From Pseudomonas sp. PB120 (GTDB lineage Bacteria > Pseudomonadota > Gammaproteobacteria > Pseudomonadales > Pseudomonadaceae), in assembly GCF_009761815.1 (NCBI RefSeq), contig NZ_RWIN01000047.1, positions 1 through 64,000 of the forward strand: a stretch of 64,000 nt of DNA. Direction: 5' to 3'. The notes beneath the pieces were generated by a model. It worked only from the letters and a program-made list of their open reading frames with translations, was not told where the DNA came from and ran no database searches. Below, piece by piece: positions 55,306-64,000 of this stretch; position 1 is the stretch's first letter, and every line of letters begins with the position of its first letter. The position numbers and the translations under genes are program-made.

Positions 55306-58300
55306 ATGCAATGGATTTTCATGCTGATTGGCTGCGTGCTCGGCTGGATACTCGATGAGTCTTTCAGCGATGCACTGCTGGGTGCGCTGCTCGGATTGGG
55401 CATCGGCCAGGCCATTCGCATTGGCCGCTTGAGTTCGCAATCGGCCGAGCAACGGCTGCTGCTTGAACAGGCGCAAGCCACGCTGAATACGGTGCAGCAA
55501 CGCCTGACTCTGCTGGAGGCGACCGGCGTTAACGCGCCTGAGGTCAGCACACCTGAAGCGAGCGAAACCCTTACATCCCCTGAATTCAGTCTCGACGAAA
55601 TCCCGGCCGCTGCGCCGGAACTGGTCTGGGAACTCCCGCCAGAGCTCGAGCCGATTACTGCGGCGACTACCGAAACCAGTCACCCACCTGTCGATGCCTG
55701 GAAACCGGACCCGGTTATCCGTGAGCCGCAACAACCCGCCGCCCCGCGTGGGCCCAATTTCATCGATCGCGCCATCAGCGGCGCGCGCGCCTGGTTGTTC
55801 GGCGGCAACACTGTGTTGCGGGTCGGTGTGGTGCTGCTGTTTCTCGGCCTGGCGTTCCTGCTGCGTTATGCCACCGAAGGCATGGTGGTGCCGATCGAGC
55901 TGCGTTATGCCGGCGTTGCGGCGGCTGCGTTGGGCTTGCTCGGGCTGGGCTGGTGGCTGCGCCATCGCAATAACAACTATGCATTGATGCTGCAAGGGAC
56001 CGGGATCGCCGTGTTGTACCTGACGGTGTTCGCGGCCATGCGCCTGCATCCGTTGCTCGATCCGACGGCGGCCTTGGGCCTGTTGGTGGCGGTAACCGTG
56101 TTCTCTGCCATTCTGGCGATAACCCAGGATTCCCTGGCCCTGGCGTGCGCCGCCGCATTGGGCGGGTTCGCCGCGCCCATCCTGACGTCCACCGGTGCGG
56201 GCAATCACGTCGCGCTGTTCAGCTACTTCGCCTTGCTCAATGCGGGCATCATGGCGATTGCGTGGTTCAAGGCTTGGCGGCTGCTTAACCTGATCGGTTT
56301 CGTTGGCACGTTCGGCATCGGTTTCGCCTGGGGGCTGCGTTCTTATACGCCGGAATTGCTGTGGAGCACCGAGCCGTTCCTGGTCCTGTTTTTCCTGATG
56401 TACCTGGCCATCGGCCTGCTGTTCGCCCGGCGCAAGCTGCTGGAAATGAGCGACGCGCCCGAGGATGACAGTCGCGATGCGTTGTTGCGCTGGTCGGCGC
56501 GCAAGGGCGATTACGTCGACGGCACGATGCTGTTTGGTCCGCCGCTGGTGGGCTTCGGTTTGCAGTTTGCGCTGGTCCAGCATCTGGAATTCGCGGCTGC
56601 CTTCAGTGCGTTGGCGCTGGGCATGATCTACATGGGCCTGGCGCGTCTGTTGATGGGCGGTCGAGCGTTGCTGCTGGCGGAGACCTGTCTGGCGCTGGGT
56701 GTGATTTTCGCCAGCCTGGCCATCCCGTTGGGGCTCGATGCGCGCTGGACGGCTGCGGCCTGGGCCGTGGAAGGCGCGGGGATTTTCTGGCTTGGCCTGC
56801 GTCAGCAGCGACCGCTGGCCCGTGCGTTTGCGCTGCTGCTGCAACTGGGCTCGGCGCTGGCGTTTCTCAGCGAACTGCGGATCGGCGACAGCAGCCTGCT
56901 CGACGGTGCGCCGCTGGGCGCATTGATGCTCGGCATTGCGTTGCTGTTCAGCTTCTATCAATTGCGCAACGCCTTGCCGGAACAGACGTCGGAGTGGGAG
57001 CGCAAAGGCCTGCCTGTGTTGGCGTGCCTCGGCCTGACTTTCCTCTATCTGCTGGCGCCGCTGTTCTTTTTCACTCACGGCACGGCGATCAGTTGGGCGC
57101 TCGCCGGTCTGGCGACGCTGTTGGTCGGCCTGCGTCTGCAATCGCGCACCTTCCTGTTCACCGCGTTTGCCGTGCAGTTGTTGGGTGGTGCGCTGTTCCT
57201 GCTGCGGCTGCAAGGGGCTAGCGGTGATTCCTCGGCCGTGTTCAGCGCCGGTTGGAGCGGGTTGCTGAGCGCGTCGCTGATCGGGCTGGCGTTGATCGCC
57301 GGCATGCTGCTGGCCGCCCGCGACGACATGGTGCGTAGCGACATTCGTTTGCTGCGCGGCTTGTCGGTGGTGCTGCTGGCCGGTCTGGTGTTGATCAATC
57401 TGGCGGTGCTGTTCGTCCTGCCTTGGCAAACCGCGAGCGCGGTGTGGGCGGCCAGCGGTCTGTTCATCATCTGGCTCAGCCTGTATTTGCAGCAGCGGGT
57501 GAGTTTTGTCTTTGGCCTGTTGCTGCAAGTGATTGGTGGTGCGGCCTTCATGCTGGCCGGCCCGGACTTGCTTGGACCTTTGGCCAGCGAAGGTTTGAAA
57601 CCGTTGGCGCACAGCGGTTTCTGGACGCCGCTGGTGCTGGGCCTGGCCGCGTTGGTCGGGGCCTGGCGCTTGCAGCTCGGCAATCACGCGTCGGCCTTCG
57701 ACGTGCTGAGTTTGCAGCGTTTGTCCGAAGTGTTGCTGGTGTGGGGCGCGGCTTGGTGGGCGTTGGCGTGGGTCAGTGAAGTACTGCGGTTCGCGCCGGT
57801 GAACTCGCAAGCGACGTTGTTGTTGGCAGTTGCGGCTATCAGCGTGGCGCTGTGGACGGTGTTGGCGTTGCGCCTGAAATGGTCGTCGCTGGGCTTGCTC
57901 TGCACCTTGTTGATTCCAGCGGCCGGCCTGGTGTTGCTCGCCGCTTGGCACTCGCGTTATCACCCGGCGGCCAATGTCGGCTGGCTGGCGTGGGCGGCGG
58001 TGTTCGGCGTGCATTTCATGTCCTTGCGGCGTCTGGCGCCGATGCTGCCGGCGCGCGCCCTGAGCACCGCGCATGTGCTCGGTGCCTGGTTATTGATGGG
58101 TGTGCTGGCGCTGGAGTTGCGCTACGGCCTGCTGCTGTTGTCCGAGCAGTACAACGCCTGGCGCTGGTTGGGTTGGGCGATTCTGCCGAGTCTCTACCTG
58201 GTGCTGATGGCCGCGCCACGCGCCTGGCCCTGGCCGGTGTCAGCTTACTCACGGGAATACCGCGTGTACGCGGCTGCACCGTTGGCGGTGCTGATGCTCG

Positions 58301-58890
58301 GTTGGTTCTGGCTGGCGAACATTGTCAGCGACGGCACCGCCGAGCCATTGCCGTACGTGCCGCTGATCAACCCATTGGAATTGGGCCTGCTGTTTGCGCT
58401 GTTCGGCGTCTACGTCTGGTCCCGCAGCGCCGTGACGCAACTGGCGATCCGCAAGGACTACGCCGCGTATGCGACGCAACTGATCGCTGGCGTTTCGCTG
58501 TTCGCCTTCTTTACCGCTTTGGTCATGCGCACGGCTCACCATTGGGGCGGCGTGCCGTTCGAGCTCGATGCTTTGCTCGAATCCATGCTCGTGCAGGCCG
58601 GTCTATCGATCGTCTGGACCTTGATGGCGCTGAGTCTGATGATCGGCGGCCACCTGCGTCATCGTCGCGAAGTCTGGCTGATCGGTGCGACGCTGATTGG
58701 CGTGGTGGTGGCCAAACTGTTCTTTGTTGAATTGAGTAACCGCGGCGGACTGGCGCGAATCGTGTCGTTTATCGGTGTGGGCGTGTTGCTGTTGGTGGTG
58801 GGCTATTTCGCCCCGTTGCCGCCCAAGCGCGCCGACGCTGTGCCGGCCTCTGAAAAACCGGCCCCGGAAACCGAAGGAGTGTCATCTTGA
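55306..58890 (+). CDS. DUF2339 multi-pass membrane protein
   Basis: A 1194-aa integral membrane protein with about 28 or more hydrophobic segments after a 190-residue soluble, Pro/Glu-rich stretch (residues about 60-160). The first segment MLIGCVLGWILDESF is followed by a predicted coiled coil; the membrane part starts at NTVLRVGVVLLFLGLAFLLRYATEG, a DUF2339 signature. It is coupled to the DUF3999 gene (4-nt overlap). The function of this family is unknown. ATG 55306 after AGGGATATCGACC. Confidence 0.88.
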   Translation: MQWIFMLIGCVLGWILDESFSDALLGALLGLGIGQAIRIGRLSSQSAEQRLLLEQAQATLNTVQQRLTLLEATGVNAPEVSTPEASETLTSPEFSLDEIPAAAPELVWELPPELEPITAATTETSHPPVDAWKPDPVIREPQQPAAPRGPNFIDRAISGARAWLFGGNTVLRVGVVLLFLGLAFLLRYATEGMVVPIELRYAGVAAAALGLLGLGWWLRHRNNNYALMLQGTGIAVLYLTVFAAMRLHPLLDPTAALGLLVAVTVFSAILAITQDSLALACAAALGGFAAPILTSTGAGNHVALFSYFALLNAGIMAIAWFKAWRLLNLIGFVGTFGIGFAWGLRSYTPELLWSTEPFLVLFFLMYLAIGLLFARRKLLEMSDAPEDDSRDALLRWSARKGDYVDGTMLFGPPLVGFGLQFALVQHLEFAAAFSALALGMIYMGLARLLMGGRALLLAETCLALGVIFASLAIPLGLDARWTAAAWAVEGAGIFWLGLRQQRPLARAFALLLQLGSALAFLSELRIGDSSLLDGAPLGALMLGIALLFSFYQLRNALPEQTSEWERKGLPVLACLGLTFLYLLAPLFFFTHGTAISWALAGLATLLVGLRLQSRTFLFTAFAVQLLGGALFLLRLQGASGDSSAVFSAGWSGLLSASLIGLALIAGMLLAARDDMVRSDIRLLRGLSVVLLAGLVLINLAVLFVLPWQTASAVWAASGLFIIWLSLYLQQRVSFVFGLLLQVIGGAAFMLAGPDLLGPLASEGLKPLAHSGFWTPLVLGLAALVGAWRLQLGNHASAFDVLSLQRLSEVLLVWGAAWWALAWVSEVLRFAPVNSQATLLLAVAAISVALWTVLALRLKWSSLGLLCTLLIPAAGLVLLAAWHSRYHPAANVGWLAWAAVFGVHFMSLRRLAPMLPARALSTAHVLGAWLLMGVLALELRYGLLLLSEQYNAWRWLGWAILPSLYLVLMAAPRAWPWPVSAYSREYRVYAAAPLAVLMLGWFWLANIVSDGTAEPLPYVPLINPLELGLLFALFGVYVWSRSAVTQLAIRKDYAAYATQLIAGVSLFAFFTALVMRTAHHWGGVPFELDALLESMLVQAGLSIVWTLMALSLMIGGHLRHRREVWLIGATLIGVVVAKLFFVELSNRGGLARIVSFIGVGVLLLVVGYFAPLPPKRADAVPASEKPAPETEGVSS

Positions 58891-60260
58891 GTCAGAAGCT
58901 GAACCTGGTCTGGTTGGGCGCGTTAGCGTTGGGCATGACGCTGTCGGCCAATGCTGTGGAGCAACCGTCGGACTTCGCCACACAGGTGCCTTTGACGGTG
59001 ACGGGCGACGGCCCGTGGTATCGCCTCGAATTGCCGTTGAACGTGCAGCTGCATGCGCGCCAGACCGACCTGAGCGATGTGCGTGTGTTCAACGCGGCCG
59101 GTCAGGTTCAGGCCTATGCCTTGGCTCGCGAAACGGCGCAAACCAGTGAAAGCCGCACCCTGACCGACGTGAAATGGTTTCCGCTGTTCAGCTCGGCGGA
59201 TTCCACCGAGCGCGCGCCCAGTGTTCGCGTGCAATCGAGCGCCAACGGCACGCTGGTTGAGGTGCAGCCATCCAGTCAGCTGGAAGCCGGAGAAGAAGTG
59301 CTGCGCGGTTGGTTACTCGATGCCAGCGGCATCAAGGCACCGTTGCGCCAACTGGTGCTCGACTGGACCAGCGAGCGCGAGGGCTTCCAGCGTTTCAGCA
59401 TCGAAGCCAGCGACGATTTGCAGCACTGGCAGTCGTGGGGTGACGGACAGGTGGCGCGGCTGACCTTTGCCGACGAGCGGGTGGAGCAGCATGAAGTCGG
59501 CTTGCCCGGGCAATCGGCGCGGTACCTGCGTTTGTTGTGGAATACCCCGCAATCGGCGCCGACGCTGACCTCGGCGCAACTGGAAAGCGCCAGCAGCCGC
59601 AGTTTGCCGCTGCCGTTGGTCTGGTCACAACCGTTGGCCGGCAGCACGGTGAAAGCCGGTGAGTACACCTGGCAGTTGCCGACGGGGCTGAACGTCGAGC
59701 GCGTGCAAGTCGAGCTCAGCCAGCCGAACAGTCTGGCGCCGGTGACCTTGTCCGGTCGGCGAGAAAGCAGCCTGCCGTGGCAGCCGTTGAGCAGCGGTTT
59801 GCTCTATCGCCTGACCCAGGGTGGCCAGGATGTGGTGCAGAACGAATTGCAGCTGCCGGGGCAAACTGTGCAGCAGTTGAAACTGACGGTAGACGACCGT
59901 GGCGGCGGTCTGGGTGCCGAAGCGCCGACGGTGCGATTCGCCGTGCGCTCGACCCAATTGGTGTTTCTGGCGCGTGGGCCAGGGCCTTATACGCTCGCCC
60001 TGGGGAGTGCGACGGTCAAGGCGGCGAACTTGCCGCTGGCGACGCTGATCCCGGATTACAGCGCGGCGAAGTTGGCGACGTTGGGCAAGGCTTCCGTTGA
60101 TGGCGGGACGGTGGTGACGCCGGCTTCGACGCTCGCAACGACGGCGCCGGCTGACACGAACTGGAAGAAGTTCGGGTTGTGGGCGGTGTTGCTGCTCGGC
60201 GTGGTGTTTTTGGGGGCCATGGCGTTCAGCTTGCTGCGCAAACCTCCGGCGAAATCCTGA
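58887..60260 (+). CDS. DUF3999 family membrane-anchored protein
   Basis: A 457-aa protein with an N-terminal signal peptide (ALALGMTLSANA), a large periplasmic beta-rich domain and a C-terminal membrane helix (LWAVLLLGVVFLGAMAFSLL). Start is TTG 58887, in TTGA overlap with the DUF2339 stop and after GAAGGAG, so it is coupled to DUF2339. The genes probably form an envelope complex; role unknown. Confidence 0.88.
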   Translation: MSQKLNLVWLGALALGMTLSANAVEQPSDFATQVPLTVTGDGPWYRLELPLNVQLHARQTDLSDVRVFNAAGQVQAYALARETAQTSESRTLTDVKWFPLFSSADSTERAPSVRVQSSANGTLVEVQPSSQLEAGEEVLRGWLLDASGIKAPLRQLVLDWTSEREGFQRFSIEASDDLQHWQSWGDGQVARLTFADERVEQHEVGLPGQSARYLRLLWNTPQSAPTLTSAQLESASSRSLPLPLVWSQPLAGSTVKAGEYTWQLPTGLNVERVQVELSQPNSLAPVTLSGRRESSLPWQPLSSGLLYRLTQGGQDVVQNELQLPGQTVQQLKLTVDDRGGGLGAEAPTVRFAVRSTQLVFLARGPGPYTLALGSATVKAANLPLATLIPDYSAAKLATLGKASVDGGTVVTPASTLATTAPADTNWKKFGLWAVLLLGVVFLGAMAFSLLRKPPAKS

Positions 60261-60278
60261 AGGCGGGTGCTTCGCACC

Positions 60279-60357
60279 CATCGCGAGCAGGCTCACTCCC
60301 ACAAGGACAGCACAAAACCTGTTGGCGTTTGCCTGCTCGCGATAGCGATTTTTCAGA
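60279..60357. repeat. REP doublet
   Basis: CATCGCGAGCAGGCTCACTCCCAC and, 33 nt later, GCCTGCTCGCGATAGCG: inverted with tails inward, shorter second unit. Confidence 0.7.
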
Positions 60358-60498
60358 CGGTAAAAATAGCGCTTTCGAACTACGCTCATCCCGGCGCATG
60401 AACTCTATTGGACGTATCACGTCTGATAGGAGGAAATGCGCCCCGACTCGCGTTAAACTGCGCGGGTTTATAGCCCCCCCATTCCACCGGAGCCTTCC

Positions 60499-61509
60499 AT
60501 GTCCCGCGTTACCCTGAGTCGCTATTTGATTGAGCAGACCCGTAGCAACAACACCCCTGCCGATCTGCGTTTCCTGATCGAAGTGGTGGCGCGTGCCTGT
60601 AAAGAAATCAGCCACGCTGTGTCCAAAGGCGCCCTGGGTGGTGTGTTGGGCAGCATGGGTACTGAAAACGTCCAAGGTGAAGTGCAGAAGAAACTCGACG
60701 TGATCTCCAATGAGATCCTGCTCGAAGCCAACGAATGGGGCGGTCACTTGGCCGGCATGGCGTCCGAAGAAATGGACAATGCCTACCAGATTCCGGGCAA
60801 ATACCCGAAAGGCGCGTACCTGCTGGTATTCGACCCACTGGACGGCTCGTCGAACATCGACATCAACGCTCCGGTCGGCACGATCTTCTCGGTACTGCGT
60901 TGCCCGAGCGAATACCTGAGCCAGAACGAAGCCTTGAACGAAAAGGCCTTCCTTCAGCCAGGCACCGAGCAGGTCGCTGCCGGTTACGCGATCTACGGCC
61001 CACAGACGATGCTGGTGCTGACCCTGGGCGATGGCGTGAAAGGCTTCACCCTGGACCGTGAAATGGGCAGCTTTGTACTGACCCATGAAGACATTCAGAT
61101 TCCTGAGTCCACCCAGGAATTTGCGATCAACGCCTCCAACCAGCGTCACTGGGAAGCGCCGGTACAGCGTTACGTCAACGAATTGCTGACGGGCGATGAA
61201 GGCCCGTTGAAAAAGAACTACAACATGCGCTGGGTCGCCGCGATGGTGGCTGACGTGCACCGCATCCTGACCCGTGGCGGTCTGTTCATGTACCCGCGCG
61301 ACAGCCGTGAGCCGTCGAAGCCGGGCAAACTGCGCTTGATGTACGAAGCCAACCCGATGTCGTTCCTGGTCGAGCAAGCGGGCGGCGCGTCCACCGATGG
61401 CCATCAGCGCATTCTCGACATCAAGCCTGACGGTCTGCACCAGCGCGTAGCGGTGTTCCTGGGCTCGAAAGAAGAAGTCGAGCGCGTCACGGCTTACCAC
61501 AAGGCATAA
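60499..61509 (+). CDS. fbp: Fructose-1,6-bisphosphatase class 1
   Basis: A 336-aa gluconeogenic enzyme. Metal and substrate motifs [39 protein letters not shown] and [22 protein letters not shown] are present. It lies 2 nt before the DUF924 gene. Length normal for a class I enzyme. Confidence 0.97.
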   Translation: MSRVTLSRYLIEQTRSNNTPADLRFLIEVVARACKEISHAVSKGALGGVLGSMGTENVQGEVQKKLDVISNEILLEANEWGGHLAGMASEEMDNAYQIPGKYPKGAYLLVFDPLDGSSNIDINAPVGTIFSVLRCPSEYLSQNEALNEKAFLQPGTEQVAAGYAIYGPQTMLVLTLGDGVKGFTLDREMGSFVLTHEDIQIPESTQEFAINASNQRHWEAPVQRYVNELLTGDEGPLKKNYNMRWVAAMVADVHRILTRGGLFMYPRDSREPSKPGKLRLMYEANPMSFLVEQAGGASTDGHQRILDIKPDGLHQRVAVFLGSKEEVERVTAYHKA

Positions 61510-61511
61510 AC

Positions 61512-62114
61512 ATGACTGCGCCCTGGCAGCCGTTGCTCGAATGGTGGTTTGGACATTCCGAATCCCCTCACGAGATAGCGGCTGACAAGGGCAAGTTATG
61601 GTTCGGCAAGAACGACCGCCAGGACCTCGAAGCGCAAACGCGTTTCGGGGACTGGGTCGATCAGGCACTGGCCGGCGGTTTGACCGAGTGGGCGCAACGC
61701 CCCGACGGTTGGCTGGCACTGGTGCTGCTACTCGATCAACTGCCGCGAATGATCTTTCGCAACACCCCCAAATCCTTTTCCGGTGACCTCCGGGCTCAAG
61801 CGCTGGTGGCACAAGGCATCGCCGCGGATTTCGATCGCCAGTTGCAGCCGATTCAGCGAGTGTTTATCTACCTGGTGTTTGAGCACTGCGAAAATCTGTC
61901 GGTGCAGAATGAGGCGGTTTCACGCTACATCGACTTGGTAGCGCAACAGCCAGAGACAGATCGAGCGTTGTTTTCCGATTATCTGGACTATGCCGAGAAG
62001 CATCAGCAGGTGATTGCGCGGTTTGGGCGGTTTCCGCATCGCAACGCGGTGTTGGGGCGGGAGTCGACGGCTGAGGAGTTGGTGTTCCTGTCGGGACCTG
62101 GTTCTCGCTTTTAG
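61512..62114 (+). CDS. DUF924 family protein
   Basis: A 200-aa all-helical protein of the DUF924 family: start WQPLLEWWFG...WFGKNDRQDLEAQTRFGDWVDQAL, central LDQLPRMIFRNTPKSF, end HRNAVLGRESTAEELVFLSGPGSRF. It follows fbp by 2 nt and likely shares its transcript. Fold related to tetratricopeptide-like helical proteins; function unknown. Confidence 0.88.
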   Translation: MTAPWQPLLEWWFGHSESPHEIAADKGKLWFGKNDRQDLEAQTRFGDWVDQALAGGLTEWAQRPDGWLALVLLLDQLPRMIFRNTPKSFSGDLRAQALVAQGIAADFDRQLQPIQRVFIYLVFEHCENLSVQNEAVSRYIDLVAQQPETDRALFSDYLDYAEKHQQVIARFGRFPHRNAVLGRESTAEELVFLSGPGSRF

Positions 62115-62135
62115 TTTTCTGCTGTAGCTGATGCC

Positions 62136-62216
62136 GCCATCGCCAGCAGGCTGGCTCCCACCTTTGGTTTGTGTCGTTCACAAATCCCCTGTGGGAGCCA
62201 GCCTGCTGGCGATGGG
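62136..62216. repeat. REP doublet, tails inward (variant core)
   Basis: GCCATCGCCAGCAGGCTGGCTCCCAC and GTGGGAGCCAGCCTGCTGGCGATGG. The core is GCCAGC where other copies have GCGAGC, a sequence variant kept on both arms. Confidence 0.85.
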
Positions 62217-62231
62217 GCCATTGAGAGCGCC

Positions 62232-64000
62232 TTAGATTCTGAAGCTACCCACCAACTGCTTCAACCGCGCCGCCTGCTGCTCAAGGTCAGCACACGCCCG
62301 CAATGTCGACTGCAAGTTCTCCACACCTTCCTGATTCAGCGTGTTGATCTCGGTGATGTCGACGTTGATCGATTCCACCACGGCGGTCTGCTCTTCGGTC
62401 GCCGTCGCCACGGACTGGTTCATCCCGTCGATCTCGCCAATGCGCTGGGTCACGCTGTCGAGGCGCTCGCCCGCCTGGTTGGCGATGCCGACGCTGCTTT
62501 CGCTCTGGCGCTGGCTGTCGGTCATGGTGCTCACCGCTTCCCGTGCGCCGATTTGCAGTTCCTCGATCATCTTTTGCACCTGCTGTGCCGAATCCTGAGT
62601 GCGGTGCGCGAGGTTGCGTACTTCGTCGGCCACTACGGCAAAACCACGTCCGGCTTCACCGGCGCGGGCTGCTTCGATGGCTGCGTTCAACGCCAGCAAA
62701 TTGGTTTGCTGGGAGATGCTGGTGATGACTTCCAGGATCTGGCCGATGTTCACCGTGTTGCTGTTGAGCGTTTCGATGTTGCCGCACGAATCACTGATCT
62801 TCGCCGAGAGCTGCTGCATCGCCGCGATGGTTTTATCCACCACTTGCTGACCGTCTTCGGCCAGGCTACGGGCATCGCTCGAATGCTGGGAGGCGAGGGC
62901 GGCATTCTGGGCGATTTCCTGGGCGGCGGCGCCCAGTTCGTTGATGGCCGCAGCGACGCTGCTGGTGCGCGAGGCTTGCTGGTCGGAGTTGAACATCGAG
63001 GAGTTCGATGCGGCAACCACGCGCAAGGCAACTTCGTTGACCTGGCCGGTGGCCGAGGCCACTTCGCGGATCGAGGTGTGAATGCGTTCCACGAAACGGT
63101 TGAACGACATGCCCAGCGCGCCGAACTCGTCCTGGCCATGAATGGTCAGGCGTTTGGTCAGGTCGCCTTCGCCTTCGGCGATGTCATGCATGGCGCGGCC
63201 CATGGTCAGCAGCGGTTGCATCAGGAAGCTGATCAGCATGCCCAGCAGCGCGATAATGATCACAACGGCGATGACCATGGCGATGATTGCCGAGGTGCGG
63301 AATTCGCTGAGCATTGCGAACGCGGTATCCTGATCCAGCACCAGCGCCACGTACCAGTCTGCCGACGGCACACCGTTGACGTGAGTGAAGGAGATGAACT
63401 GGCGCTTGCCGTCGACTTCGACTTCTTTCAGGCCCGGGCTGACGTTCGGCGTGCCGTTCGGGTAAGCCTCGGCGAGGCCTTTGAGCACCAGTTTGCTGTC
63501 CGGATGAATCAGGATTTTGCCGTCGGCGCTGACAATGAACGCATGGCCGTGACCGCCGAAGTTCAGCGAGTTGATGATTGCGCTGACGCTGGACAGGTCA
63601 ATGTCGGCTCCGGCCACACCGATCATTTGGCCTTGGCGCTGCACCGGCGTCGCGATCGTGATCACCAGTTTTCCGGAGGACGCAGCGATGTAGGGTTCAG
63701 TGACGATGGTCTGTTGCGCGGTGTTGGCCGCCTTGTACCAGCCACGGGCGCGAGGGTCGTAGTCCGCGGCCCGGTTGCCGGCCGGAACCGAGAACATCAC
63801 GCCGTCAGTGCCGCCGAAATAGCTCAACTGGAAGTTGTTGGTGTAGGCCGGCAGGTCGATGTCGCGCTTCAGATTGGCCGGGGCGCTACCGTCCACGGTG
63901 ATTTGCTGGGACAACGATTGCAGCAACTGGATGCGGCTTTCCAGCCAGGTCTGGATGTTACTGGTGGTCAGGCTGCCGAGTTCCTGCATCGAGGATTCGG
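62232..64000 (-). CDS. Methyl-accepting chemotaxis protein, amino-acid sensing (PctA/CtaA-like), 5' end outside window
   Basis: The frame is open to the window edge, so about 40-50 N-terminal residues with the first membrane helix are missing; the Met at 63989 is internal. The periplasmic dCache domain ends before the second helix [23 protein letters not shown], followed by HAMP and the signalling hairpin with [33 protein letters not shown]. The dCache shows Y, R (+5), W (+7), Y (+8), Y (+23) and D (+52), the pattern described for amino-acid-binding dCache domains (PctA). The ligand range is therefore likely to be L-amino acids. Confidence 0.9.
   Translation of the reverse strand, partial: ESSMQELGSLTTSNIQTWLESRIQLLQSLSQQITVDGSAPANLKRDIDLPAYTNNFQLSYFGGTDGVMFSVPAGNRAADYDPRARGWYKAANTAQQTIVTEPYIAASSGKLVITIATPVQRQGQMIGVAGADIDLSSVSAIINSLNFGGHGHAFIVSADGKILIHPDSKLVLKGLAEAYPNGTPNVSPGLKEVEVDGKRQFISFTHVNGVPSADWYVALVLDQDTAFAMLSEFRTSAIIAMVIAVVIIIALLGMLISFLMQPLLTMGRAMHDIAEGEGDLTKRLTIHGQDEFGALGMSFNRFVERIHTSIREVASATGQVNEVALRVVAASNSSMFNSDQQASRTSSVAAAINELGAAAQEIAQNAALASQHSSDARSLAEDGQQVVDKTIAAMQQLSAKISDSCGNIETLNSNTVNIGQILEVITSISQQTNLLALNAAIEAARAGEAGRGFAVVADEVRNLAHRTQDSAQQVQKMIEELQIGAREAVSTMTDSQRQSESSVGIANQAGERLDSVTQRIGEIDGMNQSVATATEEQTAVVESINVDITEINTLNQEGVENLQSTLRACADLEQQAARLKQLVGSFRI

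Overview
The window looks like chromosomal core DNA of a Pseudomonas of the P. fluorescens group. This rests on high GC, long runs of recognisable Pseudomonas housekeeping operons (ntrBC-glnA-thiI-typA, hisB-hisH-hisA-hisF, gpmI-rhodanese-grxC-secB, asmA-mutY-yggX), agmatine catabolism genes, a PctA-type chemoreceptor and many REP-type palindromes with a GTGGGAGC..GCGAG core between genes. No phage, IS, CRISPR or integrase gene was found. The species is an inference; no search could be run.

Layout. 0.2-2.2 kb: aguB-aguA (agmatine to putrescine). 2.8-4.4 kb: an orphan promoter/terminator pair and an OprD-family porin. 4.7-8.9 kb: KdgT-like permease, DUF1537 kinase, PdxA2 and DeoR regulator, a likely four-carbon acid-sugar (D-threonate type) operon. 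9.2-10.8 kb: tautomerase, FrnE-like thioredoxin-fold protein and an atypical SDR, behind a dense array of TGTCGC boxes. 10.9 kb: tRNA-Thr. 11.4-15.6 kb (minus): basic amino-acid ABC transporter plus a methyltransferase. 16.1-17.6 kb: GABA permease behind a sigma-54-like promoter. 17.6-22.6 kb: the most accessory stretch, with tandem small paralogues, a hydrolase, a frameshifted DUF1016 nuclease gene, a secreted protein and a TSUP permease held between two copies of the tRNA-Phe terminator. 22.6-26.3 kb: tRNA-Phe, yggX, mutY, asmA. 26.7-28.4 kb: MFS transporter. 28.6-31.7 kb: histidine genes. 31.7-34.2 kb: secreted serine protease and a solute-binding protein. 34.4-39.6 kb: polysaccharide deacetylase-like protein, CtpA, EnvC, GpmI. 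39.7-41.0 kb: rhodanese-like protein, GrxC, SecB. 41.0-42.4 kb: trmL and a repeat-rich gap. 42.5-48.1 kb: NtrC, NtrB, two DUF4124 proteins and GlnA. 48.3-51.7 kb: ThiI and TypA. 51.9-60.3 kb: YkgJ-type protein, glycogen phosphorylase, DUF2339/DUF3999 pair. 60.5-62.1 kb: Fbp and DUF924. 62.2-64 kb: an amino-acid chemoreceptor cut by the window edge.

The genes lean towards nitrogen and amino-acid physiology: agmatine use, basic amino-acid uptake, GABA uptake, NtrBC/GlnA control and amino-acid chemotaxis. Two sigma-54-like promoters (gabP, glnA) fit this. I see no clearly new multi-gene system. The most unusual signals are the phased TGTCGC array before the tautomerase operon, the 1.1-kb segment between duplicated tRNA-Phe terminators, the porin leader, the tandem 17.6-18.5 kb paralogues, the ~80-bp triple repeat near 42 kb, and REP pairs whose spacers are themselves palindromic.
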